Shown here: positions 25,525 through 34,100 of the stretch, in pieces
How the letters are laid out: each line of letters starts with the position of its first letter
Position numbering within the stretch: the first letter of the stretch is position 1
Assembly (NCBI GenBank): GCA_001803395.1
Contig: MHBU01000030.1
Location: forward strand, 38,859-74,364
Direction of reading: 5' to 3'
Origin: Methylotenera sp. RIFCSPLOWO2_02_FULL_45_14
GTDB lineage: Bacteria; Pseudomonadota; Gammaproteobacteria; Burkholderiales; Methylophilaceae
DNA length: 35,506 nt
The notes under the pieces: generated by a model
Seen by the model: only the letters and a program-made list of their open reading frames with translations
Told to the model about the DNA's origin: nothing
The model's database searches: none
Translations under genes and position numbers: made by a program

Positions 25525-26597
25525 CCATACTGACGATTAACAGTGGTTCATCCAGCCTCAAGGCGAGTTTATTTTTAGCTGATGGTGAGCGGAGAAACTT
25601 CCGCTACGCGCATATTGGTTACGACCATTCCCAAAATCATACTAAAGCGTTTGATGCTTTACTGCATGATTTAGGCAACGCACAACCAACGGTTATTGGT
25701 CATCGCTTTGTTCATGGTGGAGAAATAACCGATGCTGCACGCCTGATTGATGCTGATGAGCGTGCGCGGCTAGAAGACATTACATACCTCGCGCCGCTGC
25801 ACATGCCAAGCAATTTGCTAGGCGTAGATTTGTGCACCAAGCAATTCAATTGTCCGCAGATTGCCTGTTTTGATACAGCCTTTCACGCCACATTGCCAGA
25901 AATGGCTTACCGCCTGCCAATTCCGCAGACGCTCAAACTACGTCGTTACGGCTTCCACGGCATCAATTACTCCCATGTTGCACAACAGCTACCAAAACAC
26001 CTTGGCGCGACTGCACAAGGACGTATTGTTATTGCGCATCTCGGCAGTGGCGCCAGCCTATGCTTACTCGAAAATATGCGTTCGGTAGATACCAGCATGG
26101 GCTACACGCCCGCTGGCGGCATCCCGATGGCAACCCGCAGTGGCGATATTGACCCTGGTGTGATGCTGGAGCTGGCGAAACGCTATGACGATACCGAGCT
26201 GTCCACGCTAGTTTATCAACAAATGGGCTTATTAGCGCTTTCAGATGGTGAAAGCAGCGAAATGTCGTTACTGGTGCAAAGCAGTAGCAAGGCTGCCAAA
26301 TTTGCGGTGGAATACTTTGCACGCCAAGTGCGCAGCGCAATTGGCGCTTATGCCGCAAAATCAGGTGGCATTGATGCACTGGTATTTACCGGCGGTATCG
26401 GCGAGCATTCTGCGCAAGTTCGAACTCTAATTTGCGAGCAACTGGCCTTTATGGGGTTCAACCTGAATCAAGAAGCAAATCAGGCACACTTAACAACGAT
26501 AAGTACAACTTCATCCAAACCGGTTTTAATCATCCCTACTGATGAAGAGGCCGAGATTTCACGACTAGTGACGGATATAAGCAGGCGCTTAATATGA
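25512..26597 (+). CDS. ackA: Acetate kinase
   Basis: A 361-residue ASKHA-fold kinase, about 40 shorter than E. coli AckA. Motifs: NSGSSSLK (10-17), [30 protein letters not shown] and [26 protein letters not shown], and the C-terminal FTGGIGEHS. It makes ATP and acetate from acetyl-P. Overlap with the phosphoketolase gene (13 bp) and with the following antiporter gene (4 bp, ATGA type) shows translational coupling. The short length is seen in other AckA copies paired with phosphoketolase. All catalytic motifs look intact. Confidence 0.94.
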   Translation: MAELTILTINSGSSSLKASLFLADGERRNFRYAHIGYDHSQNHTKAFDALLHDLGNAQPTVIGHRFVHGGEITDAARLIDADERARLEDITYLAPLHMPSNLLGVDLCTKQFNCPQIACFDTAFHATLPEMAYRLPIPQTLKLRRYGFHGINYSHVAQQLPKHLGATAQGRIVIAHLGSGASLCLLENMRSVDTSMGYTPAGGIPMATRSGDIDPGVMLELAKRYDDTELSTLVYQQMGLLALSDGESSEMSLLVQSSSKAAKFAVEYFARQVRSAIGAYAAKSGGIDALVFTGGIGEHSAQVRTLICEQLAFMGFNLNQEANQAHLTTISTTSSKPVLIIPTDEEAEISRLVTDISRRLI

Positions 26598-27595
26598 TGC
26601 TGTGGATGGAACTTCTGTTTTGCCTCGCCGTCATCGGCTTTGCTGGTTACTATCTTTCCCGCTACGGCGACATCATCGCCGAAAAGACCGGCATGTCGGC
26701 CTCTTGGGTCGGACTTATCCTGCTGGCCACGGCTACCTCTTTACCCGAACTGGCAACCGGCATTTCCGCCGTCACGGTGGCCAACGCGCCTAATATCGCG
26801 GTTGGCGATGTGTTAGGCAGCACCATATTCAACCTCGCCATACTCGTCATGCTGGATGCACTTTATCAGCGCGGAACCCTGTACAGCCGTGCCGCACAGG
26901 GACATATTTTATCCGCTGCATTAGGTGCGTTATTGATTGCTTTTGCTGGTTTTAGCCTGCTTCTTGATCATGCAGGCATGAGCCCCGCACTGGGGCATGT
27001 GGGTTTGTATACGCCGTTGATTGTATTGCTCTATATTGCTGCCATGCGGTCCATTCATCGCTATGAGAAACGCACACTGAATGAATATACCGAGGCATCT
27101 GCTGAACGCTACCCTGGAATCACTTTATGTCAGGCCTTCACCGGCTATTCAATAGCGGCGGTGGCGGTGATAGCAGCAGGTTCCTGGTTACCTTTTGTTG
27201 CGGAAGACATTGCTATATTGATGGGATGGAGGCAAAGCTTTGTCGGCACCTTGCTGGTAGCCGCAGTCACTTCTGCGCCAGAGGTCGCTGTCACAATCTC
27301 GGCGTTACGCATCGGAGCACTGGACATGGCGATTGCCAACTTGTTGGGAAGCAACTTATTTGACATCCTTATTCTGGCGTTAGACGACTTGTTTTACACC
27401 AAAGGCCCGTTGCTTGCCAGTGTAGATAGCAGTCACGCGCTTACTGCTTTTACTGCGGTCATGATGAGTGCACTGGTAACCGTTGGTTTTATTTTCCGCC
27501 CGCAACGGCCTGCGGTGTTAAAACTCACTTGGATCAGCCTAGGCTTGCTGTTGTTCTATATCCTCAACACATGGATTCTATTTCAACATGGTTAA
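26594..27595 (+). CDS. Na+/Ca2+-exchanger family antiporter (YrbG-like)
   Basis: A 333-residue, about 10-helix protein with the two inverted alpha-repeats of the CaCA superfamily: ATATSLPELATGISAV followed by VGDVLGSTIFNLAIL, and VTSAPEVAVTISAL followed by IANLLGSNLFDILIL. The conserved acidic Glu in each (PE) is the cation site. Members exchange Na+ or K+ or H+ with Ca2+; the counter-ion is unknown. It overlaps ackA by 4 bp and the P-type ATPase gene by 8 bp. Placement with a Ca2+-type pump suggests paired calcium export. Confidence 0.9.
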   Translation: MMLWMELLFCLAVIGFAGYYLSRYGDIIAEKTGMSASWVGLILLATATSLPELATGISAVTVANAPNIAVGDVLGSTIFNLAILVMLDALYQRGTLYSRAAQGHILSAALGALLIAFAGFSLLLDHAGMSPALGHVGLYTPLIVLLYIAAMRSIHRYEKRTLNEYTEASAERYPGITLCQAFTGYSIAAVAVIAAGSWLPFVAEDIAILMGWRQSFVGTLLVAAVTSAPEVAVTISALRIGALDMAIANLLGSNLFDILILALDDLFYTKGPLLASVDSSHALTAFTAVMMSALVTVGFIFRPQRPAVLKLTWISLGLLLFYILNTWILFQHG

Positions 27596-30260
27596 TCAGA
27601 CTGATACTAAAACCCACCACTGGCACACGCTGTCAGCAGACGAAGTGGCGCTGCGACTTGAGACCAATCACCAAACCGGGTTAAGTACCGCACAAGTGGC
27701 TGAACGTGTAGCCCGCCACGGACTAAATGCCTTGCGTGAAAAGCGCGGTCGTTCGCCTTGGCGCATGCTACTCGACCAATTTTCTGATTTCATGATACTG
27801 GTACTCATTGGGGCGGCAGTCATTTCTGGCATCGTCGGCGATGTGCAGGACACTATCGCCATTATTGTGATTGTAATTCTTAATACGATAATCGGTTTTA
27901 TTCAGGAATATCGAGCAGAGCGCGCGATGGCGGCATTAAAGCGTATGTCTGAAGCTAGTGCACATGTACTGCGCGACGGTCAAGTAGAAACCGTTAACGC
28001 ATCAGAATTAGTGCCAGGGGATGTAGTGCTGTTAGAAGCCGGCAATATGGTACCAGCCGACTTTCGACTCATCGAGGCGGCGCAACTCAGGATAGATGAA
28101 TCAGCACTCACAGGTGAGTCGGTTGCGGTAGAAAAACAAATCCATCCGCTTTCTGTGATCGATACACCCTTGGGGGACAAAACCTGCTTAGCTTATAAGG
28201 GCTCCATTGTGACCTATGGACGTGGGCGTGGCTTGGTGATTGCCACGGGCATGCACAGTGAATTAGGTAAGATCGCATCATTATTAGGCGAGGATGATGA
28301 CAGCAAAACACCGTTACAAAAACGCTTGGCAGGTTTTGGCAAACGGTTGGCATTAGCCGCACTGGCAATTTGCGTACTGGTGTTTGTGATTGGTATTATG
28401 CGTGGCGAACCCCTGCTGCTGATGTTCATGACGGCGGTTAGCTTGGCTGTGGCGGCTATTCCAGAAGCACTGCCCGCCGTAGTCACCATTTCACTCGCCC
28501 TGGGCGCGCACAAAATGGTCAAACAACATGCCTTGATCCGCCGTTTACCTGCAGTAGAAACATTAGGGTCAGTCACTTTTATTTGCTCCGATAAAACTGG
28601 CACGCTGACACAAAACAAAATGCATGTAACCGCCATATATGCAGATGGTGAACTTTATAAATCAGGACAGGATGAGAAATCGTTCATTGAAAACAAGGGC
28701 GAACCCTGGCTCACCTTGTTCAATTCACTAGCATTGAGCAATGACGCACACATTGATAGTCATGGACACGTACAAGGTGAACCCACCGAGGCGGCACTTT
28801 TGCGGGCAGCTCAAGAGGCTGGCTGGGACAAAGCTACGCTCGAAAAAGAGGCGCCAAGATTAAAAGAGTTAGCGTTTGATTCTGAACGCAAGCGCATGAC
28901 GACTTTCCATCGCAAAGAGAATGGTGTTATTGCCTATACCAAAGGCTCACCAGAGACATTGATAACACAATGTACGCGTATGCTCGCATCAGGTGGCGAA
29001 CAGGCCATAGACCAAGCAGAATTGTTGCAGCAGGCTGAAACCATGGCGGCAAATGGGCTACGCGTATTGGCATTCGCTTACCGTCATTGGGATGCCCTGC
29101 CTAATAGCGAACAGCCAGATGAGCTAGAACGCGACCTTACTTTTCTCGGCTTTTCCGGGCTAATTGATCCACCACGTCATGAAGCAAAAGAAGCGGTTTC
29201 CTTATGTAAATCTGCAGGTATTACCCCTGTTATGATTACAGGCGACCATCCTGCTACCGCACGCGCTATAGCCTACCAACTTGGTATATTGGCTGACAGT
29301 GACGGTAGAGTAATGACAGGCGCCGAGTTAGCGAATTTGGACGACCGCACCTTTGAAGCCGAAGTTGAACTAGTACGGGTTTACGCGCGCGTTGACCCAG
29401 CGCAGAAAATTAAAATCGTGCGTGCACTGCAAGATAAAGGTGAAATCGTCGCCATGACAGGTGATGGTGTCAACGATGCTCCAGCGCTAAGAGCCGCTGA
29501 CATTGGTATAGCGATGGGTAAAGGCGGCACTGACGTGGCTCGCGAAGCAGCACACATGGTGTTATTGGATGATAATTTCGCCACTATCGTACATGCCGTG
29601 CGCTATGGTCGCCGCCTTTATGACAATATTCGTAAATTTATCCGCTATGCGGTAACCACTAACTCTGCTGAAATCTGGACTATATTTTTAGCACCATTCT
29701 TGGGCTTACCAATTCCATTGCTGCCTATCCACATTTTGTGGATCAACCTAGTCACTGACGGTTTACCTGCGTTAGCACTCACAGCTGAACCCGCCGAACG
29801 TGGCGTGATGCGCCGTCCGCCGCGCCCGCCCCAAGAAAGCCTGTTTTCTCATGGCATGTGGCAGCACATGATATGGGTCGGGCTGCTTATGGCTGGACTT
29901 ACTTTATTCACGCAGGCTTGGGCTTACCACACAGGATCTTCACACTGGCAAACCATGGCATTTACCGTACTAACGCTTTCACAGTTAGCGCACGTGATGG
30001 CTATTCGCTCAGAAAAAGAATCGCTGTTTAGCATAGGAACTTTGTCTAATCTTCCATTGGCAGCGGCGGTCATCATGACATTCTTGCTACAAATGGCCAC
30101 CATCTACGTGCCAGCATTTAACGCTATATTCAAAACTGAACCACTGAGCGTGAACGAACTGATTGTTTGTATTGCCTTATCGAGTGTTGTATTTATTGCA
30201 GTAGAGATCGAAAAATGGCTAATGCGGCGAGACTGGTTATACCGCATCCAAAATAGCTGA
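27588..30260 (+). CDS. P-type cation-transporting ATPase, Ca2+/PMR1-like (P2A)
   Basis: An 890-residue P2-type ATPase. It has an N-terminal cation-ATPase domain, TGES (175-178, dephosphorylation loop), PEALP in the fourth membrane helix (292-296, cation site), and DKTGT with the phosphorylated Asp335. The nucleotide domain has FDSERKRMTT and KGSPE, and the hinge reads MTGDGVNDAPAL. The C-terminal part has WINLVTDGLPALAL and about six membrane helices. PEALP with NLVTD indicates a calcium/manganese pump of the secretory-pathway type rather than Na+/K+. It overlaps the exchanger gene by 8 bp and ends the xfp operon. Confidence 0.93.
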   Translation: MVNQTDTKTHHWHTLSADEVALRLETNHQTGLSTAQVAERVARHGLNALREKRGRSPWRMLLDQFSDFMILVLIGAAVISGIVGDVQDTIAIIVIVILNTIIGFIQEYRAERAMAALKRMSEASAHVLRDGQVETVNASELVPGDVVLLEAGNMVPADFRLIEAAQLRIDESALTGESVAVEKQIHPLSVIDTPLGDKTCLAYKGSIVTYGRGRGLVIATGMHSELGKIASLLGEDDDSKTPLQKRLAGFGKRLALAALAICVLVFVIGIMRGEPLLLMFMTAVSLAVAAIPEALPAVVTISLALGAHKMVKQHALIRRLPAVETLGSVTFICSDKTGTLTQNKMHVTAIYADGELYKSGQDEKSFIENKGEPWLTLFNSLALSNDAHIDSHGHVQGEPTEAALLRAAQEAGWDKATLEKEAPRLKELAFDSERKRMTTFHRKENGVIAYTKGSPETLITQCTRMLASGGEQAIDQAELLQQAETMAANGLRVLAFAYRHWDALPNSEQPDELERDLTFLGFSGLIDPPRHEAKEAVSLCKSAGITPVMITGDHPATARAIAYQLGILADSDGRVMTGAELANLDDRTFEAEVELVRVYARVDPAQKIKIVRALQDKGEIVAMTGDGVNDAPALRAADIGIAMGKGGTDVAREAAHMVLLDDNFATIVHAVRYGRRLYDNIRKFIRYAVTTNSAEIWTIFLAPFLGLPIPLLPIHILWINLVTDGLPALALTAEPAERGVMRRPPRPPQESLFSHGMWQHMIWVGLLMAGLTLFTQAWAYHTGSSHWQTMAFTVLTLSQLAHVMAIRSEKESLFSIGTLSNLPLAAAVIMTFLLQMATIYVPAFNAIFKTEPLSVNELIVCIALSSVVFIAVEIEKWLMRRDWLYRIQNS

Positions 30261-30264
30261 CCTT

Positions 30265-30306
30265 TGCAGCGGCATAGGTTAAGTGCTTTTTACCTATGCC
30301 ACTGCA
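30265..30306. terminator. Hairpin terminator between P-type ATPase and cytochrome c genes
   Basis: Fifteen-base arms (30265-30279 and 30292-30306) are complementary except for one C/A mismatch, around a 12-base loop that includes a T run. It sits between convergent genes and probably ends both transcripts. There is no clear U tract after the right arm on the plus strand. Confidence 0.6.
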
Positions 30307-30312
30307 GAATAA

Positions 30313-30618
30313 TCATTTGAAGCTAGAGAAGTAAGTAGCAATGTCGCTGATATCCTCATCACTCAAGGTGTGTCCAAGTAATGGTTGGGGAGAATAAGAA
30401 TCACGTACATTTTGCATCGCTTTCACCAACTCTTCGTAAGACCGACCACCAAGAGGAGGTACGCCAACTTTGCCGCTTTTTCCGTCGGCGCCGTGACAAG
30501 CAATGCAGGTCTGAACTTTCTGAGTGACGGCTGTGCTTTTTGGCGCGGAGGAGACACTCCCTTGTGTAGAACAGCCCGCCAAGAAGAATAAAGATATGCC
30601 TAGCACATAGTATTTCAT
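30313..30618 (-). CDS. Small c-type cytochrome lipoprotein
   Basis: The start at 30618 (GGAG ribosome binding site around 30624-30627) gives a 101-residue protein with lipoprotein signal MKYYVLGISLFFLAGC (Cys16) and one class I haem motif CIACH (Cys38, Cys41, His42). An axial Met is not obvious: the usual distal-ligand segment reads SPQPLLGHTLSDEDI. The frame extends upstream to 30687, but this would hide the lipoprotein signal. Similar small cytochromes resemble the c553/c4 domain and shuttle electrons or accompany oxidases. It is a single gene with its own promoter. Confidence 0.8.
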   Translation of the reverse strand: MKYYVLGISLFFLAGCSTQGSVSSAPKSTAVTQKVQTCIACHGADGKSGKVGVPPLGGRSYEELVKAMQNVRDSYSPQPLLGHTLSDEDISDIATYFSSFK

Positions 30619-30783
30619 TGTTACTCCTTCAATTACGGTAGTTTGCAAATTAGGTATGGTTAATATCACACTTTTCGTTCCCGTCATTTAATGGGCCATG
30701 AAACACCTGCGTAATCCAAAGCCCGTTTTTTTAATTATAGATTAGTCCTTACAGTGCTTACTACACGTGTTAGCACGTAGTGA

Positions 30784-31193
30784 TGCAATACCACTATGGA
30801 GCTACAATTAGAATTGAACGAGATGCTGGCGAAACGCTCAATCTCGATATCCAGCAGGTGCTTGATGCCCAAACCGACGCTTGGGGCATCAAGGTATCCA
30901 ATGTTGAAATCAAGCATGTGGATATTGATGAATCGATGGTGCGTGCCATTACCAAGCAGGCGGAGCGTGAACGGCGCGCCAAGGTCATTCATGCTGAAGG
31001 CGAATTTCAGGCTTCGGAAAAACTGCTGGCTGCGGCGGAAATTCTCGCGCGCAAGCCGCAAGCGATGCAGCTACGCTACTTGCAAACCTTGAGTGGTATC
31101 GCTGGCGACAAAACCAACACTATCATATTTCCGGTACCAGGAGATTTTATGGAGTTGCTGATGCACAGTAAAACACCGCAAAATGAAGCTTAA
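30784..31193 (+). pseudogene. Slipin/SPFH (Band 7) gene remnant, 5'-truncated and frameshifted
   Basis: The downstream part (frame of 30840 onward) reads LNLDIQQVLDAQTDAWGIKV, SNVEIKHVDIDESMVRAI and KQAERERRAKVIHAEGE, the conserved C-terminal half of slipins (bacterial stomatin relatives). Just upstream, the slipin-like ELNEMLAKR is encoded in a different frame (from ATG at 30796), and the frames switch around 30829-30834. The first half, including the membrane anchor and most of the SPFH domain, is missing: the frame is closed by a TGA at 30781. It lies 30 bp before the universal stress protein start. A 138-codon product from 30780 is possible but would lack the domain core. Confidence 0.75.
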
Positions 31194-31223
31194 GTGATTA
31201 AAAAAATATTTAAGGAGAAAGCT

Positions 31224-32111
31224 ATGCAGCCCATCACCCATGTAGTTGTAGGTACCGACTTTTCTGCGGAGGCGGATTTAGCCGTGCAACGCGCTGCTTT
31301 GATTAGCCAGCAGCAAGGAACGGAGTTGCATCTTATTCATGTAGTACACCCACTGGATTTGTATGTAGGCTCAGAACTCTCTTTTAGCTTTCAAACGCAC
31401 TACCAACAAGCGCAACAAGAGGTGATTAAAACCCAGCTTGATACGCTAGCTTGTAAACTACGTGAGCAATTTAGCATCACGATACATGCCGCCACCAGAA
31501 TTGGGCGCGCGCATACAGAAATTGCCGACTATGCAAACGCTGTAAACGCTGGACTTATTGTGACGGGCGCACAGGGCGAACATTCCCTATTAGAAAAATT
31601 ACTGGGTTCAACATCGTCACGCTTACTACATGTTTCAAAATGCCCGATATTGATTGTTAAAAATAAAAACGCAACAGCAACAGCCTATCAACATGTGATT
31701 GCGGCAGTGAACTTTTCATTAGGCGCGGCTAATGTAGCCACGCTCGCTCGCACTATTGCACCGCAAGCGCATATAGAAGGCTTGCTCATCTTTGATACCA
31801 ACCAAGAAACGCATATGTACAAAGCTGGCATGAACGAAGCCTTATTACAACAATATCGTACCCAAGCCCTACTTAATGCAGACAAACGACTTAGCGAAAT
31901 AATCACTGAACAAGCGCTAGGTGAAGGCATCTCTAGAAAAATACTAACAGGCTACCCACCAGAAAGTATCTGTGATCATGCCAAAGCGCAACATGCTGAC
32001 TTAATCGTTATCGGTAAACATGAGAAAAACGGTGTGGAAGACTTTCTACTCGGTAGCGTCAGCAAAGGTGTGGCTTATGCAGCAGAATGCGATGTGTTAC
32101 TCAATCACTAA
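31224..32111 (+). CDS. Tandem universal stress protein (two UspA domains)
   Basis: The start at 31224 is chosen for its AAGGAG ribosome binding site (31212-31218); a GTG at 31194 in frame would add 10 residues directly after the slipin stop. The 295-residue protein has two UspA domains (about 1-148 and 150-295). Each has an ATP-type loop: GAQGEHSLLEKLLGSTSSRL in the first and GKHEKNGVEDFLLGSVSKG in the second. Tandem UspA proteins in proteobacteria are commonly induced by low oxygen or energy stress, often through FNR-type control, but no FNR box was seen here. Confidence 0.92.
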   Translation: MQPITHVVVGTDFSAEADLAVQRAALISQQQGTELHLIHVVHPLDLYVGSELSFSFQTHYQQAQQEVIKTQLDTLACKLREQFSITIHAATRIGRAHTEIADYANAVNAGLIVTGAQGEHSLLEKLLGSTSSRLLHVSKCPILIVKNKNATATAYQHVIAAVNFSLGAANVATLARTIAPQAHIEGLLIFDTNQETHMYKAGMNEALLQQYRTQALLNADKRLSEIITEQALGEGISRKILTGYPPESICDHAKAQHADLIVIGKHEKNGVEDFLLGSVSKGVAYAAECDVLLNH

Positions 32112-32159
32112 ATTTAATAAAGCGTAAAACTCTATTTTGCATCATGCTGCAATAAAGCA

Positions 32160-33008
32160 CTACGGACTTACCTGCACAGTAAGTCCTAAACCACGGATAC
32201 GTTGCGCCATGGCTTCAAGCCACTCTGCTGGCAGCCTTGCCAACCTATCCACCTCTGCTTGCTCTGAGCGTCGCGCTAATCCATACAGATGCACGCCTTG
32301 AACCACATCTTTCGCCTGCGCTATTAAAGCTAAATAAGCGACAATATCTTCTTCACTTGGCGGCAACCCATCTAATGCAAACATACACGTTTGTATAAAT
32401 GTTGGGCAGGCTTCGGCACAGTTTTTAAGACGTTGAAGATGGCTTTGCGGGTTTAATGTCACATCGTTAATACGCGCAATGCCTTCCTTAGAGCCTGCGT
32501 CCACCTTGAACCAAACTTCACCATTCAGCTTGGCTAGATGCTTAATGCTCTCGAGCACTAAAGGTTTATCCATCAGGCTACCATTGGTGATAAGCCGTAC
32601 TTTAATGCTACCTAGCAAGCTGAAATCACCTAATACTTTTTCTACCAAGGCAATCACTTGTGGAAACTCTTTAGCGCTTGTAGGCTCACCATTGCCTGAA
32701 AATGCGATGTCTTTTAATTGACGGTCTTCTTCATGCACATGACGTTGCATAAAATCGCCATGCAACACATCGGTTAACAAAGCACGTAACTCTTGCTCTA
32801 AAATATCTAGCTCTATGGGTGCGGGCGTGCCACGCGTGAGATTAGGCACATTGCAATAAATGCAACGCCAATTACAGGCATTGTTAGTATTTAAGTTAAT
32901 ACCGATTGAAACACCACCAGCACGGCGCGAAATCACGGGATAAATGTATTTCATGCCGAGTACATCTCGGTTGTGGTCAGTGATGGTGAGGTGATTTTTT
33001 AAAGTCAT
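32160..33008 (-). CDS. Radical SAM protein of unassigned function
   Basis: A 282-residue radical SAM enzyme with the cluster motif CNWRCIYC (Cys45, Cys49, Cys52). It also has FSGNGEPT and VRLITNGSLMDKPLV, which match the GGEP-type and strand motifs of the superfamily. The N-terminal FPVISRR-like stretch (YIYPVISRRAGGVSIGINLN) and overall length resemble COG0731-like proteins. The substrate is unknown; a relation to TYW1/wybutosine-type enzymes is only a weak suggestion. No partner gene is visible: the upstream gene is FNR-family and the downstream USP gene is convergent. Confidence 0.85.
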   Translation of the reverse strand: MTLKNHLTITDHNRDVLGMKYIYPVISRRAGGVSIGINLNTNNACNWRCIYCNVPNLTRGTPAPIELDILEQELRALLTDVLHGDFMQRHVHEEDRQLKDIAFSGNGEPTSAKEFPQVIALVEKVLGDFSLLGSIKVRLITNGSLMDKPLVLESIKHLAKLNGEVWFKVDAGSKEGIARINDVTLNPQSHLQRLKNCAEACPTFIQTCMFALDGLPPSEEDIVAYLALIAQAKDVVQGVHLYGLARRSEQAEVDRLARLPAEWLEAMAQRIRGLGLTVQVSP

Positions 33009-33031
33009 ATGGTATTAAAAACTTCGTACTA

Positions 33032-33156
33032 TCCACGAAACACACCAAAAATACGAAAAAATCAATAAATTAAATCTATATGATACATTGCTCTCAAGGC
33101 TCAATTTTCAGCGAGTAGCCTTTTGATTTGTTCGTATTTTTGGTGTGTTTCGTGGA
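33032..33156. repeat. 34-bp inverted repeat, one mismatch, around a 57-bp spacer
   Basis: Left arm 33032-33065 and right arm 33123-33156 are inverted complements with a single mismatch; the outer 26 bp (33032-33057 with 33131-33156) are perfect. Each arm contains TTCGT twice in the form TTCGTATTTTTGG then TGTTTCGTGGA. It lies in the 190-bp gap between the radical SAM and FNR-family genes. No transposase or ORF lies inside the spacer. It is not a normal terminator: the spacer is long and the arms are AT-rich. Confidence 0.85.
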
Positions 33157-33198
33157 CAAATGCTTTTCTAAAGCAGTCTCAATCAACAATAAAATTGA

Positions 33199-33930
33199 CT
33201 AAAAATAGGTCTGCGGATTAAATATTTTTTTCAACGCCTCTGGCGCGATTATTTTCACATGGCGCTGCTTGACTTCAATAATGCCTTCTTCACTAAATTT
33301 TGAAAAAGCGCGACTCACTGTTTCAAGCTTCAGGCCCAAATAACTGCCGATTTCTTCACGTGTCATTCTCAGCACAAGCTCAGACTGCGACAAGCCGCGT
33401 GCATGCAAGCGTTGCACTAGATTTAACAAAAATGCCGCCAAGCGCTCTTCTGCACGCATATTACCTAACAGCATCATCACGCTATTTTCACGTACAATTT
33501 CACGGCTCATAATTTTATGCACATGGCGCTGTAAGCCAGGCAACTCGCGTGAAAGTTCTTCTACACTGGCAAACGGCATTTCACAGACTTCAGCGTCTTC
33601 AAGCGCCACCGCATTACAATTATGGCGGTCGCTCACAATGCCATCCATGCCAATAATTTCACCCGCCATTTGAAAACCTGTCACTTGCTCACGGCCATCT
33701 GCACTGGTAACGCAAGTTTTAAAAAACCCTGTACGAATCGCATAAAGCGAAGTAAACGTTTCTCCACTACTAAACAGTAACTCGCCTTGCTTAATGCGGC
33801 GGCGTTTTTCAACCACCTCATCAACCCTTTTCATTTCGTCAACGCTAAAGCCAGCGGGCATGCAAAGCTCACGGAGATTACAATTTGAGCAAGCCGCTTT
33901 TAAGGCTTCTGGCGTAGTAACAAAGTGCAT
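33199..33930 (-). CDS. fnr: FNR-family oxygen-sensing transcriptional regulator
   Basis: A 243-residue CRP/FNR protein. Three N-terminal cysteines (Cys14, Cys17, Cys23 in CSNCNLRELC) and Cys116 in AEVCEMPF match the four 4Fe-4S ligands of E. coli FNR. The recognition helix LKLETVSRAF has Glu203, Ser206 and Arg207, the E-SR set for the TTGAT half site. So it should sense oxygen and bind FNR boxes. Two such sites occur in this window: a perfect one upstream of the divergent hemN and a near match upstream of ccoN. It may also control itself through the shared intergenic region. Names such as anr/btr/fnrL are used in relatives. Confidence 0.93.
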   Translation of the reverse strand: MHFVTTPEALKAACSNCNLRELCMPAGFSVDEMKRVDEVVEKRRRIKQGELLFSSGETFTSLYAIRTGFFKTCVTSADGREQVTGFQMAGEIIGMDGIVSDRHNCNAVALEDAEVCEMPFASVEELSRELPGLQRHVHKIMSREIVRENSVMMLLGNMRAEERLAAFLLNLVQRLHARGLSQSELVLRMTREEIGSYLGLKLETVSRAFSKFSEEGIIEVKQRHVKIIAPEALKKIFNPQTYF

Positions 33931-34033
33931 ATTTTACCAATGGAGTCGATTAAATTAAGCATACCGCTTTCACGCCTTTGTAGCTAGTTAATCGTGAATT
34001 TAGGGGTAAAAATAATAGTTCTCCTGTTGTCAC

Positions 34034-34047
34034 TTGATATGTATCAA
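34034..34047. promoter_or_regulatory. Perfect FNR box between fnr and hemN
   Basis: TTGATATGTATCAA matches TTGAT-N4-ATCAA exactly. It lies 53 bp before the hemN start and 103 bp before the start of the divergent fnr-like gene, so it can activate hemN and also influence the regulator's own promoter. Confidence 0.88.
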
Positions 34048-34100
34048 AGACTATTTAACTTATTACTGTCACAGTATCATCCTAAATTAGGAGTAGCATA

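Noticed and set aside
28214-28636. 140-codon minus-strand open frame inside the P-type ATPase gene
   Set aside because: It is antisense to the most conserved part of the ATPase (DKTGT region), and its Ser/Thr/Ala/Pro-rich product is typical of a shadow frame.
30763-30770. ACACGTGT palindrome upstream of the slipin remnant as an operator
   Set aside because: Eight bases of self-symmetry alone are expected by chance in a window of this size, and no intact gene starts nearby.
30735-31061. 108-codon minus-strand open frame over the slipin remnant
   Set aside because: The plus strand encodes clear slipin sequence here; the antisense product shows no recognisable pattern.
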